A stretch of 64,000 bases of DNA, from NCBI GenBank assembly GCA_964613055.1, contig CAZTGD010000003.1, positions 1-64,000 of the forward strand, read 5' to 3'. The notes beneath the pieces are model-generated. The model saw only the letters and a list, made by a program, of their open reading frames with translations. It was not told where the DNA came from and ran no database searches. The DNA comes from JAXGMQ01 sp964613055. Its GTDB lineage: Bacteria > Caldisericota > Caldisericia > JAAYUI01. Shown one piece after another: positions 26,208 through 35,470 of this stretch; position 1 is the stretch's first letter; each line of letters opens with the position of its first letter. The position numbers and the translations under genes were made by a program.

Positions 26208-29200
26208 ATGCAATGCCTAAAAGAGTTCTTTGTGCCAGCAGTTGTGGCAACTGATTGGAGTTCAGTTCTTTATTCAAATAGTATTTTACCAGAGATTATA
26301 GGGTTGGATGAAATATCATTACTCGATGGAAGGATAGACAACTACCTATACCCCAGAGGTATTTGGAAAACAATAAAAAAAAATGGGATTGGAGAGGCTT
26401 ATTTTTTCGATATTGATGGAAAACGAAAGCGTTTTTATATTAGCTGTATAAATGATAAATCGGTTTCAATCGTAACATTCACACAAATATACGATAGTGA
26501 TAAAAGTGAATCAGACCAAAGTAAAAGTATTTACCAGAGCAGTGAAACCTCGATTTGTAAAGCGAGATTCTTTGATTCTGGACCAATCCCCACATACATA
26601 ACGGATGCTGAAGGTAAATTTGTCGTAGTTAACAAAGGTCTGGTAAATTTACTTGGCTTTGAATCAAGTGATGAAGTGAAAGGTACAAATATTATAGATT
26701 TCATAGTGAACGAAGAGTCAAGAAATAGCCTTATAGATAAACTCGAAAAACAAAATAAAAAATCAATAAATCTTGAGTATCAGATTAAGACCAAGGATGG
26801 TAAGATAGTATGGGTTCGTGATACGAGATCTTTTGATATTAAGAGTGATAGAGACCAGAAATACTGCTACGGGATTTTGCAGGATGTTACTTCAGATCAT
26901 GAGGTAAAGAGTCTCCTCTGGGCTGAACAAAGCAAGCTAGAAAAACTCATTGATATTAAAGAACATAGACTATCAAAAGCTGAGAAAGAGCATAGACTAT
27001 CGACGATAAGACTGAGTGCTTTGCTTGATTCAATCCCAGATGCCGCTTGGATTAAGGATAAGAACCTTAAACTTTATTCATGCAATAAATCTTATTTGGA
27101 ATTATCAGGAAAAACCAAAGAAGAAGAAATAATAGGTAAAGATGATTTCTATATTTGGGGGCATAAACTAGGACAAGAATATAGAATCAATGATATCAAA
27201 GCTGTCAAAATGAAACATAAAGCTGTTACTGAAGAAAGGGTGTTTGATGCTGATGGGAATCAGTTATGGTATGAAGTAATAAAGCTTCCCATACTCGATG
27301 ACAATGGTGATGTTATAGGTTTGGGCGGCATCGGTAGAGACATTACTGATAGAAAGAAGTTGCAGATCGAACTTGAGGATTTGGTAAATGAAAGAACTCG
27401 AGAAATCGAGTATCAGAATGAAAAATTAACTCAGCAATTCTACCAGCAAAAAGAGCTATCAAAGGCTTTATCTGAAAGCAGAGATAGATTTAAAAGCTTT
27501 TTAGATTACTCGATGGATGTTATGGTCATTGTAAAGGATAATGGTGATATTAAAGACGTTTTTATCGGGAAAAATAGCCATTTCATTATTGACCAATCTA
27601 CGTTTGTGAAAATGAACATAAAGGATATAGTCTCAGGATCATCTGGAGAAACTATTGGTAGTATTATTGAGAACACTATAAAAACAGGTGATCCAGCCAG
27701 TTTACAATTCTCATTTTCAGAAGATGCACAAACTGTCTACTATGACGCACAATGCGTGAAGAGGGATAATAGAACAGTACAACTCTTCATAAGAGAGGTA
27801 ACAGAACTTAAACTTGCCCGAGAAATAGCAGAACATTCAGAAGAAAAGTTTAAGCGAATATTCAATCTAGCGCCAGATCCCATAGCAATAGCATCGCTGA
27901 ATGATAATAATCTCATTGATATAAACAATGCCTTTGAAAAGATGTTTCAGGTCAAAGCTTCAGAGGTGACCGGGCGTCATTTTATGGATCTCATTAGAAG
28001 AATTGGTTTAGATGAAGCAAAACCAAAACAAGACACACGACAGAATCCTCAAAAAATAACTCATGAAATCAAAGCAAATACACAGAAAGGAGTTAAGTAT
28101 TTTCTGGTTTCAGAGCAGTTGATATCTATTGGCAATAATGATAGTACTCTAATGATATTAAAAGATATTACTGAACTAAAGAAGAATCAATTAGAGATTT
28201 CCAAAAACTATAATTTCTTGGATGCAATTATCAGATCTAAAGATGAAGTTCTTTTTGTAAAAGATATTAATGGATATTACACATTCTATTTCTGGCCAGA
28301 CTTTGAAGACAGCAACCTTTTCGATGTTGACAATGAATTTATTGGGAAACGTATCGAGGATATCGGAGGGGTTTCTGAAAAGCGTATCAGTTTAGCAAAC
28401 GAGATGCACAAGAGAGTAATAGAAACTGGCGAATCAGTTACTTACACAACTCGAGTTAACTATCCGATTATCCATTCTGTAGAGACAATGAGAGTTACCC
28501 TTTCACCAATGAAAGATGATGATGGGAATGTGATCAGTGTCGTCGGGACGGCTAGGAATATTGGGGAGGAAGAACAAACTTTAGAAAAATTGAGAGAATC
28601 TGAGTTAAGGTACAGGATTCTAGCTGAAGGCATTAGTTCACCAGTCTTCGTGCACAACGGTGAAAGGATAGTATATCATAATAAAGCGTTTGAGGAATCT
28701 CTGGGATGTACTAAAGATGAATTAAATGAAAATAGCCTATATTCGTATGTTCATCCTGATGATGAAAAAAAAATAAAAGAAATGTACAACCAGAGACACT
28801 CAGGAGACACAGTTCCTGGAAGAATGATAATAAAGATGCTTACCAAGCAAAAGAATATTAAATACTGGGATGTAACTATATCAAAGATTATTCTCCAATC
28901 ACAGAGTTGTTCACTGGTAACAGCACTTGATATTACTGAATCTATCAACAGAGAAAAAGAGTTGGCGGAGTTGTCGAATTACTATAATAAGCTTTTAGAT
29001 ACAATACCCGACGCCTTTTTTATAATATCAGAACAGGGTGAGTATCTCGATTACAGAATTCCTGAAAGCTATCCAACAGTTTTGGATGAATCAGAATTAA
29101 AGGGCAAAAGAATAAGTGACCTGTTTCCTGCTGATATAGCACAAAATATTATGGAAAAGGTCTCAAATACAATTTCTAAAAAGCAAACAGAACTTATTGA

Positions 29201-31133
29201 ATACAGTTTATCCAACAATTCTGAAATATGTTACTATCAGATGAAAATAGTTTTCCGAGATAAAAACAGTGTTTTTGCCATATCGAGAGATATTACAAAT
29301 CTCAAACTGAGAGAGAAACAACTTGAAGAGAGTAATAAGCACTACTCAAGCCTTCTAGATGCAATACCAGACATTATTTTTATACAGCAATATGATGGTA
29401 AATTCGTTGATTTCAAAGCTGAGAAGATGTCAGATCTTTATGTGCCTCCAAATGAGATTATTGGCAAGAACATAAAGGATGTCATGTCTCCTGATATCAC
29501 TGCGATATTTCTCGAAAAAGCTTCGATTGTCCAAAATACAAAGAGAATTCAATCATTTGAGTATAGTATTGTCATTAATGGTAAGAAGCGTTATTTCCAA
29601 TGCCGTCTTTCTTACAGAGATGAGAAGACTCTAACCTCCGTTATTCGAGATATAACGAAGTTGAAGATAGCTCAAATTGAGATTTCTGATAGAAAGGAAT
29701 TCCTTGAATCACTCATTATGACGATGTATGAAGCCGTATGGGTCAAGGATATCTTTGGTCGATATACATATTACCGATGGCCGGCTTATGAAAATGCAGG
29801 GGGCGATTTAAGCAAGTACATGGGTAAATTACTGGATGAAGTAGAACCAGAAGATGATCACCTAAGGCTTACTAATGAGATGTTCAGAAGGGTTATTGAA
29901 TCTCGAGAAAGTGCTAGTTATCGAACCGAAGTGTATACTGAAACTGTAGATAAAACAATCATTGTTGATGTGACACTAACCCCAATGTTAGATAAAAATA
30001 ACGAGATAACTGGTGTAATTGGGGTTGCAAAGGATGTTACAAAACAATTTAAAGCTGAGGACAAAGCTCGATACTTTGAGAGACGATACGCTGATATTGT
30101 GGAGGCTATTGAAGATATCATCTTTGAAATAAGAAAGAGAAGAATTGTATTTGTTTCACCTTCAATAAAACAAATAGTGGGTGTAGACCCAAAAGATCTT
30201 ATTGGTCTCAGTCTTAAAGAACTCATAGAATCCCTTTCAATAAAAACTCCATTCAATTGGATCCAGAAACAGAAACTATTCGAAATGGAGATTGTTAACC
30301 CAAAGGGTGAATCCAGATTCTTCGAGGTTCGATACAGAGGACAGGGGAACATGATAACCGGCATAGCCAGAGAGATAACACGTAGGAAGAACCTCGAAAT
30401 CTTAAAGAAAAATTACAGGTCTGGCCTCATTCATGAGCTGAAAAACCCACTCGTCCTGATTAGGGGTTATGCTGAGATGCTCAAAGGAGAATTGAATCCA
30501 CAAGATGAGTCTATGATTGATATAATTCTTCAAGCTGTAGCTCGAGAGGATGACAGAATAACCAGTCTCACATGCGGAAGTATATCTGGTTGGTCATACA
30601 ATTTTACCTCAATAAACGCTTATCATCTGTTCGTCACTCGATTTGAATACCTGCAGGGGTTGTTTGATTCCTTTGTGAATAATTATCACGTACAAACGGA
30701 TGGAGTATTCAGAAAAAACGTTGCCAGAGAATTGAAAAATGTTCGCGTAATGATAGACATAAACAGCTTGACAGAAGTGATGGAGAACCTCATTTCAAAT
30801 GCAGTCAAGTACAGTCCGTCTGATCACATCGAGGTTGAGATGAATGTAACCCTGGATGAGTCATCGGAATGGGTGAATGTAATACTCCGAGACCAAGGGT
30901 ATGGTATTGATAATGACTTTTTGAATTCAATATTCAAACCCTTCTTCCGCGTAACTGGCAATGAGAATACAAAACAGATCGATGGGATGGGCATGGGTTT
31001 GGCGAATGTCAAACTTCATGTTGAAGCAAACGGAGGAGCTATAGACGTTGATTCAACTGAGGGTCAGGGTTCAACCTTTACCATTCGACTGCCTGTGTAT
31101 CAGATAAAGAACAAAGAGATCAGCAACGATTGA
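26208..31133 (+). CDS. Soluble multi-PAS sensor histidine kinase (about 11 PAS domains)
   Basis: 1641 aa from ATG 26208 (ATG 26202 is also in frame but lies at the -10). No signal peptide or TM helix, so cytoplasmic. Roughly eleven PAS units of 110-125 aa fill residues ~1-1400, most ending in a DIT/EIT motif (LQDVTSDHE, IGRDITDRKK, LKDITELKK, ISRDITNLK, AREITRRKN). Short coiled-coil linkers lie near 235-270 and 390-425. The sixth and tenth units are close relatives (TFYFWPDFE / TYYRWPAYE); so are the eighth and ninth. HisKA has the phospho-acceptor His1409 in HELKNPLVLIRGYAEML. HATPase_c has the N box ENLISNAVKYSP, G1 RDQGYGID and G2 GMGMGLANVK. No response regulator is nearby. Ligands unknown. 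Confidence 0.94.
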   Translation: MQCLKEFFVPAVVATDWSSVLYSNSILPEIIGLDEISLLDGRIDNYLYPRGIWKTIKKNGIGEAYFFDIDGKRKRFYISCINDKSVSIVTFTQIYDSDKSESDQSKSIYQSSETSICKARFFDSGPIPTYITDAEGKFVVVNKGLVNLLGFESSDEVKGTNIIDFIVNEESRNSLIDKLEKQNKKSINLEYQIKTKDGKIVWVRDTRSFDIKSDRDQKYCYGILQDVTSDHEVKSLLWAEQSKLEKLIDIKEHRLSKAEKEHRLSTIRLSALLDSIPDAAWIKDKNLKLYSCNKSYLELSGKTKEEEIIGKDDFYIWGHKLGQEYRINDIKAVKMKHKAVTEERVFDADGNQLWYEVIKLPILDDNGDVIGLGGIGRDITDRKKLQIELEDLVNERTREIEYQNEKLTQQFYQQKELSKALSESRDRFKSFLDYSMDVMVIVKDNGDIKDVFIGKNSHFIIDQSTFVKMNIKDIVSGSSGETIGSIIENTIKTGDPASLQFSFSEDAQTVYYDAQCVKRDNRTVQLFIREVTELKLAREIAEHSEEKFKRIFNLAPDPIAIASLNDNNLIDINNAFEKMFQVKASEVTGRHFMDLIRRIGLDEAKPKQDTRQNPQKITHEIKANTQKGVKYFLVSEQLISIGNNDSTLMILKDITELKKNQLEISKNYNFLDAIIRSKDEVLFVKDINGYYTFYFWPDFEDSNLFDVDNEFIGKRIEDIGGVSEKRISLANEMHKRVIETGESVTYTTRVNYPIIHSVETMRVTLSPMKDDDGNVISVVGTARNIGEEEQTLEKLRESELRYRILAEGISSPVFVHNGERIVYHNKAFEESLGCTKDELNENSLYSYVHPDDEKKIKEMYNQRHSGDTVPGRMIIKMLTKQKNIKYWDVTISKIILQSQSCSLVTALDITESINREKELAELSNYYNKLLDTIPDAFFIISEQGEYLDYRIPESYPTVLDESELKGKRISDLFPADIAQNIMEKVSNTISKKQTELIEYSLSNNSEICYYQMKIVFRDKNSVFAISRDITNLKLREKQLEESNKHYSSLLDAIPDIIFIQQYDGKFVDFKAEKMSDLYVPPNEIIGKNIKDVMSPDITAIFLEKASIVQNTKRIQSFEYSIVINGKKRYFQCRLSYRDEKTLTSVIRDITKLKIAQIEISDRKEFLESLIMTMYEAVWVKDIFGRYTYYRWPAYENAGGDLSKYMGKLLDEVEPEDDHLRLTNEMFRRVIESRESASYRTEVYTETVDKTIIVDVTLTPMLDKNNEITGVIGVAKDVTKQFKAEDKARYFERRYADIVEAIEDIIFEIRKRRIVFVSPSIKQIVGVDPKDLIGLSLKELIESLSIKTPFNWIQKQKLFEMEIVNPKGESRFFEVRYRGQGNMITGIAREITRRKNLEILKKNYRSGLIHELKNPLVLIRGYAEMLKGELNPQDESMIDIILQAVAREDDRITSLTCGSISGWSYNFTSINAYHLFVTRFEYLQGLFDSFVNNYHVQTDGVFRKNVARELKNVRVMIDINSLTEVMENLISNAVKYSPSDHIEVEMNVTLDESSEWVNVILRDQGYGIDNDFLNSIFKPFFRVTGNENTKQIDGMGMGLANVKLHVEANGGAIDVDSTEGQGSTFTIRLPVYQIKNKEISND

Positions 31134-31188
31134 TCTGATATAAACAGTACTAAGCCAAGATAGGGAATTGTAAAATGTTCACCTGGAG

Positions 31189-31216
31189 TTGCCTGAGTTG
31201 TGATTTGGGTTAGAAT
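31189..31216 (+). promoter_or_regulatory. Predicted promoter of the AT-rich membrane protein gene, leaderless type
   Basis: TTGCCT (31189-31194), 16-bp spacer, TAGAAT (31211-31216), ending 6 nt before GTG 31223. Confidence 0.5.
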
Positions 31217-31222
31217 GGGTTT

Positions 31223-32782
31223 GTGAGTAAAAACACTAAATGGGCTGTGTTTGGGATTCTGTTTGTGATATCAGTTCCACTTGTTTGGATTGGCATTAAT
31301 GGGATTTTGTCAGGTGGGATTCAGCTTTCTGATTTGTCAGGGTACGATTTCAAAACACCCGCACTCTATTTCTTCAGTGCTGTTGCCCAAACGATGGGCG
31401 CGTTGTTGGCTATATCTTTTGCTGTGTTGTATACACTAGTAATTAATATTAAACCCTCCGATCCTACAGAAAGAGAGCAACTTCCGGCTTATGAACCATT
31501 GAAGAGATTGATTACTAATGATCCTATATTGGTAGGTTCAGTAAAATGTGGATTGATAACAATTGCAGTTGCGTTGATATCGATAATAGCATTATTCTTC
31601 TTCCAACATCAACTAGTTAGAATGCTTATTTTCTCCATAGGTTCTATCTTAATAATCATTAATAGTATTTTGTCAATTGGGTTTATGATAAAATTTATTC
31701 GATCTGGTCTAGGTTTCTATACCAATCCAATTTCTGTTGTACCGCATCTTCTTGGTGACTACAAGCACAATCAAGCATTGACAGTAAACAGCAATACAAT
31801 AAACAATTGTATTGAAATAATGATACTCAATCGAACACAATTTGGCGAAACATATGACAATAAACCAACACATTATATTCCTTATCATCTAGCTATTATT
31901 TTATCGAGTTTACCAGAGTCTAAGTTCGACAATGTTCTTTTATCAATAATGAGAACCACAATAAAGGATATAAAGCTTGTATTGACTGAGCATCATCTGC
32001 AACAGGAAAAAATAAAGACAATTATTGGTGATTTATTATTCGATTTGAATAGTTACTTTAAATGCAGTAAATTTGAATATAATGAACACACAATTAGTAG
32101 GTTTTCATTATTTCCTGTTCGTTTGACTGATGAAAATGTTATTGACAATGATATACACAAGAAAGTTTATCTTGGTTCACATGAGCCGATTCGATTATTG
32201 GAACAAATAAATGATTACAATCCAGATTTCCTATTTGAATATGTTTACTATCATTTTAGAGTATATGAGGAGGGAAAGCGCTCAAAATCCATTGGATTTT
32301 CTAACCTTATTGTCGAATATGTAGTTAGAGGCAACAAACCCGGATCTAATGATAGATTCACAATCGGATATAAATCACTATCTGAGATTTGTAATAAGGA
32401 GTATCTATCGAAGTGCATATTATTTAGCGTAATGCATAATATCAGAAAATTATTCATATATGAAGGAAATGACAATTTTGAAGAAGAATTCAGACGAAGA
32501 TATACAGATGATATTAGTACTATTTATAATAAATTATGGTATATTATATTATCAATGAAAATAGATAATAATAATATATTAAAATGGATAAAACATATCA
32601 AATATGATTTAAGAAAATACTCTGAATATTCGAAGAAAGATTTTAGAAATCTGAGGATTATTGAAAATATAATAAGCAGAAAAACCGAGTATATTGGGGA
32701 GATAGATAATAAGAATAAAATAGAAAAATTACAAAGGGATATATTTCAGAAACTTGAATTAAAGCAAGTGCCTAAAATATAG
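31223..32782 (+). CDS. Membrane protein with large charged C-terminal domain, unknown
   Basis: 519 aa from GTG 31223; no SD but a -10 lies 6 nt upstream. Four hydrophobic helices sit in the first ~170 residues (VFGILFVISVPLVWIGING, YFFSAVAQTMGALLAISFAV, GLITIAVALISIIALFFF, LIFSIGSILIIINSILSIG). The remaining ~350 residues are soluble, rich in Asn, Lys, Ile and Tyr, and show no motif I recognise. The 3' third is strikingly AT-rich (runs such as ATAATAATATATTAAAATGG), unlike neighbours, suggesting acquisition or weak selection. Ends exactly where the convergent EFR1 gene ends (no gap). Membrane location is confident, function unknown. Confidence 0.75.
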   Translation: MSKNTKWAVFGILFVISVPLVWIGINGILSGGIQLSDLSGYDFKTPALYFFSAVAQTMGALLAISFAVLYTLVINIKPSDPTEREQLPAYEPLKRLITNDPILVGSVKCGLITIAVALISIIALFFFQHQLVRMLIFSIGSILIIINSILSIGFMIKFIRSGLGFYTNPISVVPHLLGDYKHNQALTVNSNTINNCIEIMILNRTQFGETYDNKPTHYIPYHLAIILSSLPESKFDNVLLSIMRTTIKDIKLVLTEHHLQQEKIKTIIGDLLFDLNSYFKCSKFEYNEHTISRFSLFPVRLTDENVIDNDIHKKVYLGSHEPIRLLEQINDYNPDFLFEYVYYHFRVYEEGKRSKSIGFSNLIVEYVVRGNKPGSNDRFTIGYKSLSEICNKEYLSKCILFSVMHNIRKLFIYEGNDNFEEEFRRRYTDDISTIYNKLWYIILSMKIDNNNILKWIKHIKYDLRKYSEYSKKDFRNLRIIENIISRKTEYIGEIDNKNKIEKLQRDIFQKLELKQVPKI

Positions 32783-33556
32783 TTATAATGTTTGTCTATA
32801 TCTTAGTTTCCCTTTGGTGAACCACGACTCCAGAGCTTCCTCTGGACACAGATTGACACACCCATAACACCCAGCGCAGGGAGCAGTGAAACGCGGATAG
32901 GGATTCAGCTTGATGCTACCTGTTGGACACATCTCCGCGCACAATCCGCACTGTGTGCATCTGTTTCTGTTCACGTGAATACGAAACCACATAGAAAGAG
33001 CAGGTTTGGAATAGAACGGTATTACAAGGTCGTAAGCAGATGTTTTGAACCTAGGCATTTTCATGGGGGGGTTATCGCCTTTGAGTATGTCAACGACTGT
33101 TTTACCAAAGTCGATTGGGATGTCTGAAGGTTTATCCTTGGCATGCTCCTCCATCTGCCTTAGTATCTTCTCAGTTCTGACTACTGTCCACGTTTCGGGT
33201 TGAACAGTCCTGCCCCATCCAACTACGTCAAAACCGACATCCTGGCAGTTACGAGATAACCGAAGGATGCTGTTGGAATCATCACCCGCGTATGTGATAA
33301 ATACAAATACCTTTTTGCCATTCTGTTTAGCTAGTCCCTTGATCCATTTTCTGAGCGGCCAGGGCGCTCTCCACGCATAGACTGGAGAACAGATGATCAC
33401 CGAATCGAATTGATCAATGTTTGGATTGTCCTTCACATTGTAAACTGCAACAGTTAACCCTGTATCTTTTACACCGTCGGCTATTTGTTCGGCTATGCGT
33501 TTAGTATTACCAGTTCCGCTAAAGTAAATGATTCCGATTATATTGATTTCATTCAT
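32783..33556 (-). CDS. EFR1-type flavodoxin-ferredoxin fusion protein
   Basis: 257 aa. Flavodoxin-like N-terminal half with the FMN phosphate loop YFSGTGNTKRIAEQIADG (~11-28) and VIICSPVYAWRAPWPLRKWI. Two [4Fe-4S] motifs near the C-terminus, CTQCGLCAEMCP and CAGCYGCVNLCP. This is the EFR1 (EF-hand-free flavodoxin/ferredoxin) architecture common in anaerobes. It should move electrons between flavin and Fe-S partners; the partner is unknown. ATG 33556 has no clear SD and sits 11 nt downstream of a GC-rich hairpin; thioredoxin lies just upstream on the same strand, so the two may be cotranscribed redox genes. Confidence 0.92.
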   Translation of the reverse strand: MNEINIIGIIYFSGTGNTKRIAEQIADGVKDTGLTVAVYNVKDNPNIDQFDSVIICSPVYAWRAPWPLRKWIKGLAKQNGKKVFVFITYAGDDSNSILRLSRNCQDVGFDVVGWGRTVQPETWTVVRTEKILRQMEEHAKDKPSDIPIDFGKTVVDILKGDNPPMKMPRFKTSAYDLVIPFYSKPALSMWFRIHVNRNRCTQCGLCAEMCPTGSIKLNPYPRFTAPCAGCYGCVNLCPEEALESWFTKGKLRYRQTL

Positions 33557-33567
33557 ATCAATTTAAA

Positions 33568-33592
33568 GCGGTCGCCCTCATAGGGCGACCGC
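33568..33592 (-). terminator. GC-rich hairpin between thioredoxin and EFR1 genes
   Basis: Perfect 11-bp stem, GCGGTCGCCCT / AGGGCGACCGC, with a 3-nt loop. On the minus strand it follows trxA by ~20 bp and is followed by TTTAAATT, a weak T-tract. It may terminate or attenuate transcription into the EFR1 gene, or block ribosome access to it. Confidence 0.6.
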
Positions 33593-33613
33593 CAATTTCC
33601 TATTGCTAAAAAC

Positions 33614-33940
33614 CTACAGGTCGAAAACTGATTTGACCTTTGCTTCAAGCATGTTCTTTGGTGCCGCGCCAATTAGTGTATCAATCCGCTTCCCACCCTT
33701 GAAGAATAGAAGAGTTGGAATCGATGAAATCCCGTTTTGACCAGCTATCCTTTGGTGTTCATCAACATTGAGTTTGGCAAATTCGACCTTGCCATTGTAT
33801 TGACCAGCCAGCTCCTCAATTATAGGTCCAACCATCTTGCATGGTCCACACCATGGTGCCCAGAAATCAACTACGAGTGGTGAACCACTCTCAATTTTCT
33901 TTTCCAGTTCTTCGTCTGTAACGTGTGCTACTTCACTCAT
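33614..33940 (-). CDS. trxA: Thioredoxin
   Basis: 108 aa, canonical length. Active site WAPWCGPCKM with redox Cys31 and Cys34, cis-Pro motif GISSIPTLLFFKGG. A cytoplasmic disulfide reductant that would be recharged by a thioredoxin reductase not present in the window. ATG 33940 has AGGAGG 5 nt upstream and a good promoter ~40 bp further up. Confidence 0.97.
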   Translation of the reverse strand: MSEVAHVTDEELEKKIESGSPLVVDFWAPWCGPCKMVGPIIEELAGQYNGKVEFAKLNVDEHQRIAGQNGISSIPTLLFFKGGKRIDTLIGAAPKNMLEAKVKSVFDL

Positions 33941-33970
33941 TTCATCCTCCTGTATCGATGTTCCTGCATC

Positions 33971-33991
33971 TTGACAAAAATTTTATGTCAA
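33971..33991. repeat. Inverted repeat over the trxA -10 region
   Basis: TTGACA (33971-33976) and TGTCAA (33986-33991), 9-nt centre, overlapping the predicted trxA -10. Possible operator. Confidence 0.3.
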
Positions 33992-34008
33992 GTGGTTTGA
34001 GTTTTCAA
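33980..34008 (-). promoter_or_regulatory. Predicted trxA promoter
   Basis: Minus strand TTGAAA (34003-34008), 17-bp spacer, TAAAAT (33980-33985). Transcript start near 33973 gives a ~33-nt leader with a strong SD. Confidence 0.6.
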
Positions 34009-34019
34009 CAGCAAAATGA

Positions 34020-34574
34020 TTAAGCATGATTTGTAAGTGTGTTTGAGAGTCTGTCCCTGAGAAAATCGCTTAATACTACAGCAAGACTTTCATGGTCATC
34101 AATCGAGAATGCGTGTTTTCTTCCCTTGCCCCAATCGATTTCAATGGCTGGACCAAGTCTGGCGATATAGCACCATCTTTTCCCATGTCCAAGTCGAACT
34201 CCATAGCCGCCTGTATTCCAGAAGTTATAACTGACCAATCTGACGGATTGAATTTGACTGAGTGGGATTTTAACGATGAAAGGTGGATAGCCAAACTCGA
34301 GATGCTCTTCATCCATTCTCACATGCAGGAACCTGAAAATTGAGATCAATGTTGTTACTATGATGATGTCCATGATGATCACAATCCACACCGTTACAGT
34401 CAATTCCTCGATTACATTGGTGGTTGATGAGATTGACAGCCAAAGAACAATCACTGGAATCACGACTAAGAAAGTAATTATCCACCAGAAACCAGCTAGT
34501 TGTTGTTTCTCTTCAAATAACCACATGGACAAAAACATAAGCTCAGTTTGCCTATCTGTCCAGTAGGCATTCAA
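34020..34574 (-). CDS. Two-TM membrane protein, possible PH-like C-terminal domain
   Basis: 184 aa from TTG 34574; in-frame ATGs at 34538 (MFLSMWLFEEK) and 34526 are equally possible and would remove a non-conserved leader. Two TM helices at ~29-49 (FWWIITFLVVIPVIVLWLSI) and ~60-82 (VWIVIIMDIIIVTTLISI), then a beta-rich domain (MDEEHLEFGYPPFIVKIPLS, then IQSVRLVSYN). The F-x-E-x-Q start and the 'bPH-like' strand pattern recall small bacterial PH-domain membrane proteins (DUF6141 type), but I cannot confirm it. It lies 31 bp after the NYN-domain gene on the same strand. Confidence 0.65.
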   Translation of the reverse strand: MNAYWTDRQTELMFLSMWLFEEKQQLAGFWWIITFLVVIPVIVLWLSISSTTNVIEELTVTVWIVIIMDIIIVTTLISIFRFLHVRMDEEHLEFGYPPFIVKIPLSQIQSVRLVSYNFWNTGGYGVRLGHGKRWCYIARLGPAIEIDWGKGRKHAFSIDDHESLAVVLSDFLRDRLSNTLTNHA

Positions 34575-34605
34575 AGCGATTGAAAAATTGTGGTTTTTCG
34601 ATTTT

Positions 34606-35409
34606 TTAACTCTGTTCAGGTTTGCCCAGAATATCGGTTACTACCTCATGTTCACGATTGAGTTTAATTGCAACCACTGATCCAGTTGGTAGTGAAGGCG
34701 CTTCAACCTCATACTTCTCTATGACGTTATGTTCGATGAGTCCGTTGAGGAAATCAAACTTAGCTGTCAGCTCGTGACCGACCAACGAATCAGGAAGCAT
34801 CGTCTTGGCTACCTTGCTCAGACCAATGTAGCTCATCGAGCTCATTTCCCATCTGTTCATGAGTTTGACAAACGTCTTAACTGCGATTTCAGGGTCGGCT
34901 GTTTCAGTTGGCACAAATCCAAGTACGTCTTCAATATCGATGAATTTGGTTGAGGCGGTTATTATCTCTGAGCCAGTAGAGGATTCAATGCCCATAAGAT
35001 AAACCTCTCTGCCCATCCTTGTGAGTTTGTAAACAAGGTCGGTGAAGTTGTTGTTGCCCGTTAGGATGAAAAACTTCTTTACATTTGGGCGTTCCAACGC
35101 AAAAGCGACACCGTCCATGCTCATGATCAGGTCAGTTGTGGACTCTCTGTTGTCATCGCCGTATCTTTTGCGTTTATGAGCAAAGCGAATCTCCATGCCA
35201 AGGTTGTGGACCTTCGCCATCAAGTCAACAAACTCAACCCAGTCGGCATATGCCGCCGCTGTATAAATACGGTGTTCTTTTCTGATGTGATCAAATAGAT
35301 TAGGAAGAAAGAGTTTTAGGTCTAATTCCTGGTGATAAGCATTCTTGAAACTGTACCAGATGTTTTCGAAATCCATCATGATCGCGCAACCACTTTTAGT
35401 ATCAAACAT
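34606..35409 (-). CDS. NYN/PIN-like (LabA/DUF88-type) protein with altered active-site motif
   Basis: 267 aa from ATG 35409, with AAAGGAG 6 nt upstream. The NYN fold is marked by MMDFENI (Asp13), ESTTDLIMSMDGVAFA (Asp93) and KKFFILTGNNNFTDLVYKL (112-129). In active NYN ribonucleases the last motif reads SGDSDF, with acidic metal ligands; here both Asp positions are Asn (TGNNNF), so catalysis may be lost or altered. Residues ~175-250 form a second, helical domain reminiscent of the winged-helix/OST-HTH region found behind NYN domains. It could bind RNA without cutting it. Confidence 0.8.
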   Translation of the reverse strand: MFDTKSGCAIMMDFENIWYSFKNAYHQELDLKLFLPNLFDHIRKEHRIYTAAAYADWVEFVDLMAKVHNLGMEIRFAHKRKRYGDDNRESTTDLIMSMDGVAFALERPNVKKFFILTGNNNFTDLVYKLTRMGREVYLMGIESSTGSEIITASTKFIDIEDVLGFVPTETADPEIAVKTFVKLMNRWEMSSMSYIGLSKVAKTMLPDSLVGHELTAKFDFLNGLIEHNVIEKYEVEAPSLPTGSVVAIKLNREHEVVTDILGKPEQS

Positions 35410-35470
35410 AATACGCTCCTTTAATTATTACAAAGTACTCGAGCTGATGAGGATTCAGCCCAAGTTGACA

